The notes: generated by a model not told the origin, from the sequence alone. A stretch of DNA of 64,000 nucleotides from Sorangium cellulosum So0157-2 (GCF_000418325.1 NC_021658.1:7268001-7332000); one strand, 5' to 3'. Numbered from the stretch's first letter, positions 40,597 through 50,605 are shown. A program made the numbers and translations.

Positions 40597-42087
40597 CTAC
40601 TCTGCGTGCCCGTGGGCCGTCGCGCCGCCCGCGACGGCGAGGACCCGCTCGACCACCGGCGCGTGCAGCGCGAGCAGCCGCGACGGCGCGACGCCCAGGG
40701 TCACGGTCAGCGCCAGCAGCGAGAGCAGCGCCGCGCGCTCGCGGAACAGGAGCGGCTCCACCATGGCGGCGCCCTTCGCGCCGCGGGGGAGCGGGCCGAG
40801 GAAGGTGCGCTTGAACGCGCGGAACATCGTGATCCCGTTGAGCGCCGTCGCGCCCAGCATCAGCACCGCGAACACGGGGTGGACGTGCAAAATCCCGTGC
40901 AGGAGCAGATCCTCGCCGATGAACGTCAGCGCCCCCGGGAGCCCGATCGTCGCGCACGCGAGCAGGAGGAAGAACGCGGCCATGCGCGGCGTCCTCGCCA
41001 CGAGGCCGCCGAGCTCCCTCACGTCCGCGGTGCCCGTGCGCGCCTCGATCGCCCAGACGACCATCGTCACCCCGGTGACCGCGATCGACAGGGCGAAGCT
41101 CTGGAGCAGCGCGCCGCTCAGGCTCTGCGGGCTCATCGACGCGATCCCGAGGAGCACGAGCCCCTTCTGGCTCGCCACGAGGTACCCGATCATGCGGCGG
41201 AGATCGGTCTGCGTGAGCGCGAGGACGGCGCCGTGCAGGGCGCTGAAGAGCCCCAGCGCGGCGAGGACCGGCATGTCCTCGGCGCAGCTCTGCGGCAGGA
41301 GCGGCACCACCACGCGCACGAGCACGCAGACGCCGACCTGCATCTCCGCGAGCAGCACGGTCACCCCGAGCGGCCCGCGCTCGAGCAGCACCGGCAGCCA
41401 GCCGTGGAACGGCACGGCGGCCATGCGCATCAGCACCGAGATGCCGATGAGCGCGAAGAGCGGCGACTGCCACGCCTCCGGGATGCCCGCGCGGGCGACC
41501 TCCTCGATGTCGAACGGCAGCGCCGCGCCGCGCCGCGCGGCGAGCGCGGCCATGACGCCGAGCGCCAGGACGAGCGGCGCCGTGCCGCCGATGAGGAAGA
41601 TGCGGTAGATGCGCCGGAGGAGCTGATCGGCCGCGCCCCTCCGCGCGATGAGGCGCGCGCCCGGCAGGAAGGCGGCGACCCACGCCACGGCGAGCACCAC
41701 GAGGTCCGCGGCGCAGTAGACGCCGAGGATGGCGCTCCCGGTGACGAGCACCGCCGCGAGGCTCCGCCGATCGAGCGCGGCGCGCGGGCCCGCGGCGATC
41801 AGGGCGAGCAGCATGGCGCCGAGCAGCGGGAGCAGGGAGGCGGTGAAGCCGTTGAGGACGAGGCGGAGGCGCACGCCGAGGAGCGGCACGGCGGGGCCGA
41901 TCGCGTCGACCGCGGCGCCGCCGGCCGCGTGGAACAGCGCGAGCGCCGCGAGCGAGAGCCCGAGGGTGAGCGCCGCGCCGGCGAGGGCCACGCGCCGCGC
42001 GGCGGGGTCGCTGCGCGCGCAGGAGGCCGAGAGCGCGGCGAGCGCGGGCGCGAGGATCGTCGCCGAGAGGATCAGGAACATGCTCAT
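40597..42087 (-). CDS. NuoM-like proton-channel subunit with altered key residues, fourth gene of the Dab cluster
   Basis: The 496-residue polytopic membrane protein belongs to the NuoL/M/N-Mrp family, with [24 protein letters not shown] and [23 protein letters not shown] as clear family blocks. Two residues used for proton transfer appear changed. The TM5 Glu of the usual WE motif is Val137 ([11 protein letters not shown]), and the TM7 Lys preceding the WLP loop is Arg221 ([15 protein letters not shown]). Its start overlaps the stop of the DabB gene by 4 nt (ATGA), showing translational coupling. I infer a structural or regulatory second membrane subunit of the DAB complex rather than a full proton pump. 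A stand-alone NuoM is unlikely because no other nuo gene is present. Confidence 0.82.
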   Translation of the reverse strand: MSMFLILSATILAPALAALSASCARSDPAARRVALAGAALTLGLSLAALALFHAAGGAAVDAIGPAVPLLGVRLRLVLNGFTASLLPLLGAMLLALIAAGPRAALDRRSLAAVLVTGSAILGVYCAADLVVLAVAWVAAFLPGARLIARRGAADQLLRRIYRIFLIGGTAPLVLALGVMAALAARRGAALPFDIEEVARAGIPEAWQSPLFALIGISVLMRMAAVPFHGWLPVLLERGPLGVTVLLAEMQVGVCVLVRVVVPLLPQSCAEDMPVLAALGLFSALHGAVLALTQTDLRRMIGYLVASQKGLVLLGIASMSPQSLSGALLQSFALSIAVTGVTMVVWAIEARTGTADVRELGGLVARTPRMAAFFLLLACATIGLPGALTFIGEDLLLHGILHVHPVFAVLMLGATALNGITMFRAFKRTFLGPLPRGAKGAAMVEPLLFRERAALLSLLALTVTLGVAPSRLLALHAPVVERVLAVAGGATAHGHAE

Positions 42088-43508
42088 GACCGCGCCCCCT
42101 TCGTCTGGGGCGCCGGCGCCGCCGCGCCCCCGCGCCCGCCGGGAGCGCCCGCCTCGACGGCGCGGCCCTCGTCGCGCTCGGCGAGGCCGCTCAGCGCCGC
42201 GACCCAGCGGCGCTCGAAGCCGTCGATCACCTGCCCGAGGCGCATGAGCGGCGCCGCGATGAACCGCTGCTGCATCACCTCCACCTGGAAGCGATCGAGG
42301 GAGGCCCAGTACGCGCGCCGCACGAGCGACGCCGGCAGCACGCGGGCGGCGATCGCGAGGTGCGGGAGCGGCTCGCTGGCGTGCGCGGCCCGGATCTCCT
42401 GCGCGTCGCGGAGCGCCGCGGGCGCGCGCAGCATCTGCAGGCACCGGAGGCACGCGTGCGCGAAGAGGTGCACGAGCGCGAGCCGGTAGTACCCGAGCCC
42501 GATCTCCACGAACATGATCCCGACCTGCGACATCGTCGCGTACGCGAGCGCGCTCTTCACGTCCGCCTGCACCCGGCCGACGAGCGTCCCGTAGACGGCC
42601 GTGAGCGCCCCGACGCAGGCCACCACCGCGCTCGCCGCGGGCGAGCGCTCGAGCATGGGGGCAGCGCGCAGCATCAGGTACACGCCCGCGTGGATCGAGA
42701 TCGCCCCGTAGAAGAGCGCGCTCGACGGCGTCGGCCCCTCCATCGCCCGCGGCAGCCAGGTCCCGACGGGGAACTGCGCGCTCTTGCCCATCGCGGCGAA
42801 GAACAGGCACAGCGCGATCGCCGTGGCCCCGGAGGCGCCGATCGCGGCGGCGGACCCGGGCCACGGGGCGCCGCCGAACACCTCGCCGAAGTTGGCCGAG
42901 CCGGCGAGCGAGTGCATGAGCACCGCGCCGACGAGGAGCCCCACGTCGCAGAGCCGGTAGGTGATGTAGACGCGCAGCGCCGCCCGCGCCGGCGCCGCGC
43001 GCTCGTGGAAGAACGCCACGAGGAGCACGCTCGTCCCGCCGACGAGCTCCCAGCCGGCGAAGAGCTGGTCCATGCTCCCCGCGGACACGAGCGCCAGCAT
43101 GCCCGCCGAGAACAGGGCGAGGAGCAGGAAGAACCGCGCGAACCCCGGCTCGCGGTGCAGGTACGCGACCGAGAACCTGCCGGTGACGAGCGCGATCAGC
43201 GAGACGAGCACCATCATCGTCGTCGACAGCCGGTCGACGAGCAGCACGATGTCGAACGCGTAGCCCGAGACCTCGAACCAGTGCCCGAGATCCACCGAGA
43301 GGAAGGCGTAGGGCGCCGCGACGGACGAGCCCCAGGCGACCAGCGAGGCGACGAGCGAGAGCGAGAGCGCCGACAGCACGACGCCCGACACGACGCGCTC
43401 GCTCGGCGTGCGCAGGAGGAGCAAGTAGGCGCCGAGCGCCGCGAACGCGACCGCCGGCGAGAGCACGGCGACCGCGGCGAGCTCGCCGAGGAGGACGTCA
43501 GGCAGCAT
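42084..43508 (-). CDS. dabB: DabB-like (NuoL/Mrp-type) proton-conducting subunit
   Basis: The 474-residue membrane protein is like NuoL but shorter. It keeps the channel residues: W153-E154 ([11 protein letters not shown]), K242 in [13 protein letters not shown], the [11 protein letters not shown] loop, and a TM8 Lys in [17 protein letters not shown]. In the DAB system DabB is thought to use the proton or cation gradient to drive CO2 hydration by DabA. The 3' end of dabA overlaps its start by 11 nt and the NuoM-like gene overlaps its stop by 4 nt. The C-terminus is a soluble Gly/Ala-rich tail of ~70 residues instead of the long NuoL lateral helix. The symbol is assigned from the DabA neighbour and family type. 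Confidence 0.87.
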   Translation of the reverse strand: MLPDVLLGELAAVAVLSPAVAFAALGAYLLLLRTPSERVVSGVVLSALSLSLVASLVAWGSSVAAPYAFLSVDLGHWFEVSGYAFDIVLLVDRLSTTMMVLVSLIALVTGRFSVAYLHREPGFARFFLLLALFSAGMLALVSAGSMDQLFAGWELVGGTSVLLVAFFHERAAPARAALRVYITYRLCDVGLLVGAVLMHSLAGSANFGEVFGGAPWPGSAAAIGASGATAIALCLFFAAMGKSAQFPVGTWLPRAMEGPTPSSALFYGAISIHAGVYLMLRAAPMLERSPAASAVVACVGALTAVYGTLVGRVQADVKSALAYATMSQVGIMFVEIGLGYYRLALVHLFAHACLRCLQMLRAPAALRDAQEIRAAHASEPLPHLAIAARVLPASLVRRAYWASLDRFQVEVMQQRFIAAPLMRLGQVIDGFERRWVAALSGLAERDEGRAVEAGAPGGRGGAAAPAPQTKGARS

Positions 43509-46500
43509 GGTAAGAGATCTCCGTCTGGGACCGTGGAAGCCCGGCGCGGACGATGGCGGGCGGGATGAAGCCGCGCTTGCCCGCGTACCAGTCGACGGAC
43601 CGCTGGACCGCGGGCAGCGGGTGCTCCGGCGGCGTGAACGGCGCGAAGGCGCCGCGGGTGAAGCGCTCGAACCGACCCGTCGCCGGGTCGATGCAGACGA
43701 GCTGGATCCAGCCGTTGACGATGAGCTCGCGGAGCGCCGGCTGCCGCGCGCAGATCGCCGCGGCCGTCGCCGCGCTCGCCTCCACGACGGTGAGCATGCG
43801 CACCGGCTCGTGGATCTCGATCATCTGCTTCGGCAGGCCGGTGCGCAGATCGCTCAGCGAGCCGTCCATGACCCCGAGCAGCGAGGCGAGGTTGTGCGGC
43901 AGCTTGGTCCCGGCGCCGTAGCGGAGGTTGTCGACGCGGGAGAAGTAGTACTCGAGGTTGATCCCCGCCCCGACCGGACCCGCGGAGAGCAGGACGCGCT
44001 CGAGGATCGCCCCGGTCGGGTCCTGGGTCGGGTCGTACGAGACGAGGAACGCCCGGCGGTCGAGGAACATCCCGTGGGTGAGCTCGCGGCGGCCGATCAC
44101 GCAGACGGCGTTCGTCGCGTGCCCGAGCTCGGGCCGGGCCTCGCTGAGGTCCACGGCGCGCGCCTCGACGTGCGCGAGCGCCTGCTCGGGGCTCAGGCGC
44201 TCCGGCGCCGACGCGAAGCGGCGGCAGCGCTCGTGCGCGTGCCGCTTGCGCGCCTCGCCGAGGGCCTGCTCGAGCGCCTCGATCTCGCCGCGGTGCGACG
44301 CCGGCGCGAGGTGCTCGTCGTAGAAGACGATCTCCTCCGTCGTCGTGTTGTTCATCCCGCCGAGGAAGAAGGTCCCGTCCGGGATGTCGATGCCGCGGCC
44401 GCGGAGCAGCGCGCGCACCTCCTGGTCGTTGGCCATGGCGGCGAACAGCCGCGCGTTCGGGCCGCCGTGCCGGCCGCCGCACGCGCCGCAGTCGTACGCG
44501 GACTGGTGCGGGTTGTTCACGCTGGACGCGCCGTGGCCGAGCACCGCCACGACCGGCGCGAAGCGGCGGGTGAGCCCCATGATCTCGAGCGTCGCGGCCA
44601 CCCTCGCGGCCTTCTCGGCGGCCGAGAAGGGCGCCCCTCCGCCGCCCGCCGGCGCCCCCTCCTCGTGCGGGCTGTGGAGGTGGGTCGGCACCGCCGGCAG
44701 GAGGCGGCGCTCGACGGCGCGGCGCAGCCGCGCGAACGCCCTCGGGAACAGGACGCGCCCGACGAGCGGGATCGTGGAGAGCAGCCCGAGGGTCGGCGTG
44801 AGCAGGAGGCCGCGCGAGAGGGTCCGGGTCCCGTGCCCGAGCGTGTGGACGAAGCGCGCCCAGCGCCTGCGGCGCGCCTTCCGGAGATGGAAGGCGCCCT
44901 CCTCGCGGGGCCGCTCGACGATCTCGTGCGCGGGCTCGACGCCGACGGGGCAGAGGCTCACGTGGCCGGCGTCGTCGAGCCCGCGGAACCGGATCGGCAC
45001 GCCGAAGAACCCGGCGATGCCGAGGGTCTCGTGCCGCGGGGAGAGCTCCTCGAAGTGCCTCCGGAGGCCCTCGCAGCGGTCGTCGATGCACATCGCGAGC
45101 TGGAACCGAGGGTCCGGGACCGCGCGCTCGTACGCCGGGCGGCGCAGGTTCGCCGCGATGCCGTGCAGCACCTCGACCCGGTGGTGATGCTCGTACGCCT
45201 CGTGCAGGAGGCGCCGCCGCGTCGTCTCGTCGAACGCCTCGAGCACCTCCAGCGCCCAGACGCGCTCGGCCTGCGGGAGCGCCTCCACCTCGGCGACCGA
45301 CAGCCCCGCGAGCTGCGCGAGGTGGAACAGGAGGAACGGCCTATCGCTGTCGGGCGAGCGCGGCGGCGGCCCGGCGCGCCTCGCGGCGAGCCGGGCGTGC
45401 TCGACGAGCCCCGCGAGGGGCCCGTCGAACCCGAGCCGCCGGCGCGCCACGTCGCGCAGGGCGTACCGGGCGAGGGTCAGGCGCACCGCGAGGTACTCGA
45501 GCAGCGACGCGGGCGGCGAGCCGTGCGGCCGGTCGCCCGGGGTGTGCTCGAGCCGGTGGACCATGCCGGCCCAGCCCGGCAGCTCGAGCAGCACGCGCGT
45601 CACGTAACCTTCCCAGCGGTCCTCCGCGACGCCGAGCTCCCGCAGGGCGCCGGCGACGACGGCCGCGGGCGACGCGTCCGCACCGAGCCGGCCGAGCTCC
45701 GCGTCGAGCCCGGCGAGGTGCGCGCCGGCCGGCCTCGCCCCCTCCAGCACGAGGCTGCGGAACGCGCGGAAGAGCCCGTGCGCGCGGTCCGGCATCCCCC
45801 AGTGCGCGACGCCCTCGTCGAGGTACGCGCCGAGGAGCCGGATGAAGAGCGGGTCGATGAGCTCGGCCGGGTCTTCCCCCGTGAGCGCGAGCAGCAGATC
45901 GCGGTGGGATCGATCGACGCCCACGCGGTCGGCGAGCGGCACCTCGGCGGACGGCGCCGGCGGCAGCGGCACGCCGCAGCACGCGTCCCAGAGGGCGAGC
46001 GCGGCGCGGACCTCCAGGTCGTAGCCGCCCTGGGCGAGGAGGCGCGCGGCGGCCTCGGGGCGCTCGACCAGCCACCGCGCCGTACCGACGCGGATCCGGC
46101 GGCGCGGCTCGGGCGGGAGGTCGGGCCTCAGCCTGCGCGTCTCTCCCGCCTCGGCGATGCGCCACCGGAGCCCCGCCTCGGTGGCGGCCTGGATGGGAAA
46201 GCGCAGCGCGAGGCGCTCGATCTCGTTGCGTGACAGCGGGCCGCGACGCTCGTCAGGCCGGTCGGCGAAGCGCTCGGCGAGCGCCGCCTCGATGTCCTGG
46301 TCGCCGATCCGGCCCGACGCGATGTGCGCGCGGTACTCCGCCTCGGAGAGGTACGGCTCTGCCCCGAACAGCGCGCTCGCCGCGGCGAGCGCGTCGTGGA
46401 ACGGCAGGTGCTGGAACGCGTGCAGCGTGTTGTGGTGGACGAACACGCCGATGGGCCCCTGCGATGGCAGGAGGTGACCGGCGTGCTGGAGGGCGGTGCG

Positions 46501-46554
46501 CAGGCGCTCTTCTGGAGCTTCACCTGCGCTGGACTTCGCACTTGGCTCGTTCAT
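43498..46554 (-). CDS. dabA: DabA-like DUF2309 inorganic-carbon uptake protein
   Basis: The ~1018-residue DUF2309 (UPF0753) protein has beta-carbonic-anhydrase-like zinc ligands: C489 and D491 (MCIDDRCEGLRR), H674 (VLGHGASSVNNPH) and C689 (YDCGACGGRHGGPNAR). The N-terminal VHHNTLHAFQHLPFHDAL block is also family-typical. DabA pairs with DabB to hydrate CO2 to bicarbonate on the cytoplasmic side in a unidirectional, energy-coupled manner. The usual CIDxRSE reads CIDDRCE here. The start is placed at 46554 with AGGAGA upstream; a longer frame would run through an intergenic repeat. It is preceded 152 bp upstream by a SulP gene on the same strand, and followed by overlapping dabB and NuoM-like genes. 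Confidence 0.92.
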   Translation of the reverse strand: MNEPSAKSSAGEAPEERLRTALQHAGHLLPSQGPIGVFVHHNTLHAFQHLPFHDALAAASALFGAEPYLSEAEYRAHIASGRIGDQDIEAALAERFADRPDERRGPLSRNEIERLALRFPIQAATEAGLRWRIAEAGETRRLRPDLPPEPRRRIRVGTARWLVERPEAAARLLAQGGYDLEVRAALALWDACCGVPLPPAPSAEVPLADRVGVDRSHRDLLLALTGEDPAELIDPLFIRLLGAYLDEGVAHWGMPDRAHGLFRAFRSLVLEGARPAGAHLAGLDAELGRLGADASPAAVVAGALRELGVAEDRWEGYVTRVLLELPGWAGMVHRLEHTPGDRPHGSPPASLLEYLAVRLTLARYALRDVARRRLGFDGPLAGLVEHARLAARRAGPPPRSPDSDRPFLLFHLAQLAGLSVAEVEALPQAERVWALEVLEAFDETTRRRLLHEAYEHHHRVEVLHGIAANLRRPAYERAVPDPRFQLAMCIDDRCEGLRRHFEELSPRHETLGIAGFFGVPIRFRGLDDAGHVSLCPVGVEPAHEIVERPREEGAFHLRKARRRRWARFVHTLGHGTRTLSRGLLLTPTLGLLSTIPLVGRVLFPRAFARLRRAVERRLLPAVPTHLHSPHEEGAPAGGGGAPFSAAEKAARVAATLEIMGLTRRFAPVVAVLGHGASSVNNPHQSAYDCGACGGRHGGPNARLFAAMANDQEVRALLRGRGIDIPDGTFFLGGMNNTTTEEIVFYDEHLAPASHRGEIEALEQALGEARKRHAHERCRRFASAPERLSPEQALAHVEARAVDLSEARPELGHATNAVCVIGRRELTHGMFLDRRAFLVSYDPTQDPTGAILERVLLSAGPVGAGINLEYYFSRVDNLRYGAGTKLPHNLASLLGVMDGSLSDLRTGLPKQMIEIHEPVRMLTVVEASAATAAAICARQPALRELIVNGWIQLVCIDPATGRFERFTRGAFAPFTPPEHPLPAVQRSVDWYAGKRGFIPPAIVRAGLPRSQTEISYHAA

Positions 46555-46614
46555 GTCAATCGTACGTCTCCTGAAGTATCGCTCCATCAAGCGCGGCGCG
46601 CACGCGCAGCTTTC

Positions 46615-46718
46615 GCGCACCTCGCGCAACTCGTGCACCTCGCGCAACTCGTACACCTCGCGCCTCGCGCGCCTCGCGCGCCGTGCGGGCTCAGCGGCTC
46701 ACCGGCTCAGCGGCTCAC
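46615..46718. repeat. Short tandem repeats between SulP and DabA genes
   Basis: The 18-bp unit gcacctcgcgcaactcgt occurs twice in tandem (46617-46652) with a decayed third copy. It is followed by gcctcgcgc repeats. A 15-bp unit ggctcagcggctcac is present twice (46688-46702 and 46704-46718) and spans the SulP stop codon. These tracts make up most of the spacer and are slippage-prone. Confidence 0.8.
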
Positions 46719-48362
46719 GGCCGGCGCGAAGGCCACTTTCTTCCGCGCGGAGAGCGGGTGCGACGACATCGGGCCGTGGTCGTCGAGTCCCGACAGCGAG
46801 AGCGCCCGCCCCTCGCGCTCGAGCAGCGCCTTGAGGTCGTGCAGGTTGGCCATCACCGTGTGATCGACCAGGCGGGTAGCGGCGAAGTCGATCTCGATGG
46901 CAGGGACGTCCCGGTGCCGCGCGAGCCTCCGCTTGATCGAGAGGTAATTGCTGAAGACGGCGGCCTGCTTGACGCGCAGCACGAGCCGTCCGCCCTCGAC
47001 GTGCTCCTCGATCTCGGGCCGGAAGAGGCTGCGGAGCGGCGCGCCGTGGAGCACGTGGATGAACATCTCCACGGCGATCCCGGCCACGACCCCCACGAGC
47101 AGATCGGTCGCGATGGTGATCGCGGCGGTGGCGACGAAGACCGCGAGCTGCTCCTTGCCGATGCGGAACGTCTTCACGAACTCCGTGGGAGCCGCGAGGC
47201 GGGTGCCCGTGAAGGTGAGCATCGCGGCGAGCGCGGCGAGCGGGATGCGGTGGATGAGCCCCGGCGCGAACGCGACGAACAGCAGGAGGAAGGCGCCGTG
47301 GAAGAAGTTCGAGAGCCGGCTCCTCGCGCCGTAGCCGATGTTGGCGGAGCTGCGGACGATCTCCGAGATCATGGGCAGCCCGCCGAGCAGGCCCGCGACG
47401 AGGTTGCCGGCGCCGGTGGCGAGCAGGTCCCGGTCGAGGTCGGGGCGGCGCCTCTCGGGATCGAGGGAGCTGACCGCCTTCGTGGACAGCAGCGACTCGA
47501 TGCTTCCCACGAGGGAGAACATCAGGACATACTTCATGGACGCCGGCGTGGCGACCTGGCTGAAGTCCGGAAAGGCGATGGCCTGCGTCAGGTTCCCCGG
47601 CAGGGTGACGAGGAACTTCGGCCCGATCGTGTGGACCGAATCCGTCACCGACAGCGTGTACGTGTGCTCGTGCTCGAGGTCGAAGGCGAACGCGAGCGGT
47701 ATCGAGGCCGCGAGCACGAGGAGCGGCGCGGGGATCTTCTGCATCCACCGCGTCCTCCTGGCCACCGCCGGATAGCCGAACAGGAGGACGAGCGACAGGA
47801 CGCCTATCAGGGCGATCTCGGGGTTCATCCGCAGGACGCTCGCCGGGATCTCCAGGAGCAGGTGGAGCGGCGCCTTGGACGTCGGGGTGACGCCGAAGAG
47901 CGTGTGCACCTGCTTCGAGCAGATGATGATCCCGATGGCCGCGAGCATGCCGTGCACCACCGAGGAGGGGAAGAAGTCGCCGAGGGTGCCGGCGCGCGCG
48001 AGGGCGAAGGCGATCTGCGCCGCGGCGGCGACGACGATGCAGGCGAGCGCGCGGCGGTAGCCTGTCGCGTTGTCCCCGCCGCCGAGCTCCTGCACCGCGC
48101 CGAGCGCGATGACGATGAGCCCCGCGGCCGGGCCCTTGATGGTGAGGGGCGCGCTGCCGAGCCAGGTGGCGATGACGCCGCCGACGACGGCGGTAAGCAC
48201 ACCTGCGATGGGGGGGAATCCGCTCGCCATGGCGATGCCGAGGGAGAGCGGGAGAGCGATCAAGAAGACGAGGAACCCTGAGACGAAATCGGACTTCCAC
48301 GTCGATGGAGCCGGCGCTGTCGGTGCTGGCTCTGGTGGGTCCGGGATGTTTGGCATGGGCAT
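46707..48362 (-). CDS. SulP family anion transporter with STAS domain (putative bicarbonate transporter)
   Basis: The ~551-residue protein has the SulP membrane core: FVSGFLVFLIALPLSLGIAMASG, then GSAPLTIKGPAAGLIVIALGAV, and later LLATGAGNLVAGLLGGLPMISEIVRSSANIGYGARS. A C-terminal STAS domain (about residues 435-530) follows. SulP proteins move sulfate, bicarbonate or dicarboxylates; members next to DabA/carbonic-anhydrase genes are usually bicarbonate carriers of BicA type. Its position 152 bp upstream of dabA on the same strand supports bicarbonate. The start is uncertain: ATG at 48362, another six bases later, or a GTG at 48401. It is the first gene of the cluster, after an AT-rich upstream region. 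Confidence 0.87.
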   Translation of the reverse strand: MPMPNIPDPPEPAPTAPAPSTWKSDFVSGFLVFLIALPLSLGIAMASGFPPIAGVLTAVVGGVIATWLGSAPLTIKGPAAGLIVIALGAVQELGGGDNATGYRRALACIVVAAAAQIAFALARAGTLGDFFPSSVVHGMLAAIGIIICSKQVHTLFGVTPTSKAPLHLLLEIPASVLRMNPEIALIGVLSLVLLFGYPAVARRTRWMQKIPAPLLVLAASIPLAFAFDLEHEHTYTLSVTDSVHTIGPKFLVTLPGNLTQAIAFPDFSQVATPASMKYVLMFSLVGSIESLLSTKAVSSLDPERRRPDLDRDLLATGAGNLVAGLLGGLPMISEIVRSSANIGYGARSRLSNFFHGAFLLLFVAFAPGLIHRIPLAALAAMLTFTGTRLAAPTEFVKTFRIGKEQLAVFVATAAITIATDLLVGVVAGIAVEMFIHVLHGAPLRSLFRPEIEEHVEGGRLVLRVKQAAVFSNYLSIKRRLARHRDVPAIEIDFAATRLVDHTVMANLHDLKALLEREGRALSLSGLDDHGPMSSHPLSARKKVAFAPAVSR

Positions 48363-48439
48363 GGCAGTAGTCGTTCTTCGGCAGGACGTGAGTCCCGCCA
48401 CCTCCGCCCGACCGCTAGGAGACCGGGTGATCGCTTTCC

Positions 48440-48500
48440 AGTCCCCGGCTCACACAATGTTTCAAAAAGTTTTCGCGAACACCGACGCTGTATTATTCCG
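48440..48500 (-). promoter_or_regulatory. AT-rich putative promoter region of the SulP-Dab cluster
   Basis: This stretch contains caatgtttcaaaaagttttcgcgaac and tattat, by far the most AT-rich bases for several kb. It includes the 8-bp palindrome ttcgcgaa at 48472-48479. It lies about 100 bp upstream of the SulP start in the gap between two minus-strand genes. Exact -35/-10 boxes cannot be fixed. Confidence 0.45.
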
Positions 48501-48642
48501 CCATGCGCGCATCGACGAGCGGCCCGGGCGCTGACCGACCGCGGTGCCCGCCTCGTGTCCTGCGATGTCCGACGGTACGGCGCGGCGCCTGGGTGAGGCC
48601 GTTCGCGCGCGTCGCGGAGCTCGTCGCTCCGGCGGCGGCTCT

Positions 48643-50277
48643 TCAGAGCAGCCGCACGAGGAGCTGCGCCGCCACGATCTTCACCAGCGTCGCCACCGGG
48701 TAGACCGACGCGTACCCCGTGTTCGGCGCGTCGCTGCGCGCCTGCTCCAGGCTGAAGGCGAGCACCGCGGGCTGCGTCTGGATGCCGGCGAGCATGCCGG
48801 TGAGGGTCCCCATCGGGATCCGGAGCAGCCGGTAGCCGACGAGCAGCGCCCCGAACGCGACGACCGCGGTGATGACCGCGCCGCTCCCGATCAGCGCCGC
48901 GGCGCCGCCTTGCTGTAGCGTGTGCGCGAACGAGTACCCCGAGCGGGTGCCGACGCCGGCCAGGAACATGACCACGCCGAGCTGCCGCAGGGTGAGGTTC
49001 GCGCTGTACGGCAGCGTCCAGACGAGCGGCCCCGTGCGCCCGACGCGGCCGAGGACGAGGCCGGCGACGAGCGGCCCGCCGGCGAACCCGAGCTTGAGCG
49101 GGGCGCCGCCCGGCAGCGGGATCGGCGCGCTGCCGAGGAGCAGGCCCAGCGCGATCCCGAGGCTGAACGTGATGATGTCGATCTCCGAGAGGGCCTTGAA
49201 CGAATCCCCGAGGTAGCGGGCGACGTCGTCCATGCGCTCGCGCGGCGCCACGACGCGCACGCGGTCGCCGAGCTCGAGCTCGGTCTGGTCGTCCGGCAGG
49301 AAGTCCACGTCGCCCCGGCGCACGCGCGTGACGATGGCCCCGAAGCGCTCCGGGAGACGGAGCTCGCGGAGCGGCCGCTCCGTGACCCCGGGGCGGGAGA
49401 CGAACATCCGCCGGTAGTCGATGAGGCTCCTGTCGAACTCCAGGTGCTCGGTCGTGGCCTCGCCGAGCAGGAGCGCGGCGGCGAGCACGTCGTCCTCGCC
49501 GCCGATCACGCACACGAGATCGCCGCGCTCGAACACGGTCGCGTCGGTGGCGATGGCGAGCTCTCCTCCGCGGCGCATGCGGCCGAAGAGCACGTGCAGG
49601 CCGTGGCGCCGCCGGAGCTCCCCGGCCGTCGCGCCGAGGGCCTCGTCGCGCGCCACGCGCACGGTGACGTTGGTGAGGCGCTGCGCGGCGGCCGCGGCGT
49701 CGCGGCGGCTCCGCAGCTCGGCCTGGTCGTCGACCCGGAAGAGCCGCTGGAGCAGGCCGATCGCCCCGAGGGTGCCGAGCACCCCCGCCGGGTACGTGAC
49801 GGAGTAGCCGACCACGGCGCCGCTGGAGAGCGCCGCGCGCGCGGCCTCCGGCGCCGACTTGATGACCTCGAGGGCGCTGGCGAGGGCCGGGGTGCTGGTG
49901 GTGGCGCCCGCGAACACCCCGGCCGCCGCCGCGCCGGGCAGGCCCGCGGCGCGCGCCGCGAGGGCGGCGAGCGCGGCGGCCACGAGGAGCACGCCGGCGG
50001 CGAAGGCGGCGTCGCGGAGGCCGCGGCGGCGCAGCGACGCGAAGAACCCCGGGCCGCTGGTGAGCCCCACCGTGTAGACGAAGAGGGCGAGGCCGAAGAC
50101 CGGCACGAACTCGGGCAGCTGGAGCGCAGGGTCGACGGCGCCGACGCCGAGCCCCACGAACAGCACCGCCGCGACGCCGAGGTGAAAGCCGCCGAGGTGG
50201 AGGCGCCCGACGAGGAAGCCGAGGGCGGAGACGACGAAGAGCAGGAGGAGGGGGCTGTCCGCGAGGAGGCGAATCAT
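48643..50277 (-). CDS. AspT/YidE-type transporter with duplicated TrkA-C domains
   Basis: The 544-residue protein has two membrane halves flanking two cytoplasmic TrkA-C (RCK C-terminal) domains. Membrane half one contains LGVAAVLFVGLGVGAVDP and FAGATTSTPALASALEVI. The TrkA-C domains contain ELAIATDATVFERGDLVCVIGGEDDVLAA and DVDFLPDDQTELELGDRVRVVAP. Half two contains LKLGFAGGPLVAGLVLGRVGRTGP and GMLAGIQTQPAVLAFSLEQA. This is the aspartate:alanine exchanger (AspT)/YidE/YbjL family. Substrate specificity is not certain; many members move dicarboxylates or amino acids. It is not in an operon with the SulP gene, whose start is 280 bp away. Confidence 0.88.
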   Translation of the reverse strand: MIRLLADSPLLLLFVVSALGFLVGRLHLGGFHLGVAAVLFVGLGVGAVDPALQLPEFVPVFGLALFVYTVGLTSGPGFFASLRRRGLRDAAFAAGVLLVAAALAALAARAAGLPGAAAAGVFAGATTSTPALASALEVIKSAPEAARAALSSGAVVGYSVTYPAGVLGTLGAIGLLQRLFRVDDQAELRSRRDAAAAAQRLTNVTVRVARDEALGATAGELRRRHGLHVLFGRMRRGGELAIATDATVFERGDLVCVIGGEDDVLAAALLLGEATTEHLEFDRSLIDYRRMFVSRPGVTERPLRELRLPERFGAIVTRVRRGDVDFLPDDQTELELGDRVRVVAPRERMDDVARYLGDSFKALSEIDIITFSLGIALGLLLGSAPIPLPGGAPLKLGFAGGPLVAGLVLGRVGRTGPLVWTLPYSANLTLRQLGVVMFLAGVGTRSGYSFAHTLQQGGAAALIGSGAVITAVVAFGALLVGYRLLRIPMGTLTGMLAGIQTQPAVLAFSLEQARSDAPNTGYASVYPVATLVKIVAAQLLVRLL

Positions 50278-50605
50278 CGGCTCGGGGTTCGAGGGGCAAC
50301 GCGCGAAGAGAACCGGCGGTCATCTCACCATGAAGGCGGGAACGCAGGAAGGAGATCCCGTGTGCTTCGAGCCTTCATGAGAACATCGCTGGGCACAGGG
50401 CAGCGCCATCCTCGCTGCTCTCCCCGCCCCGCGCGCGGGCCCCTGGGCTCTCGTGGGGAAGACGAGATCTCGAAGCGCGGAGGACACGGCGAGCATCGGT
50501 CGAGCCAGGATGCCCTCAAGGAGGGCTCGCCGATCCGCGGACGAGCCCGCTCGGCGCGGTAGCGGCGCCCCGCGCCGCTGCTACCCTGAGCGCCACGATC
50601 GGCCC
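50278..50605. other. 328-bp divergent intergenic region
   Basis: It lies between the AspT-like gene (minus) and the nitroreductase-like gene (plus) and must hold both promoters. No clear -35/-10 pair or repeat was found. Plus-strand frames are open but without recognisable domain content. Confidence 0.4.

Noticed and set aside
43507-46233. Long plus-strand open frame (~900 codons) opposite dabA
   Set aside because: Arg/Glu-rich shadow frame; the minus strand has DUF2309 with conserved zinc ligands.
38339-48362. Complex I (nuo) operon
   Set aside because: Only NuoL/NuoM-like proteins are present and they are fused in an operon with DUF2309; no other nuo subunit genes are found.
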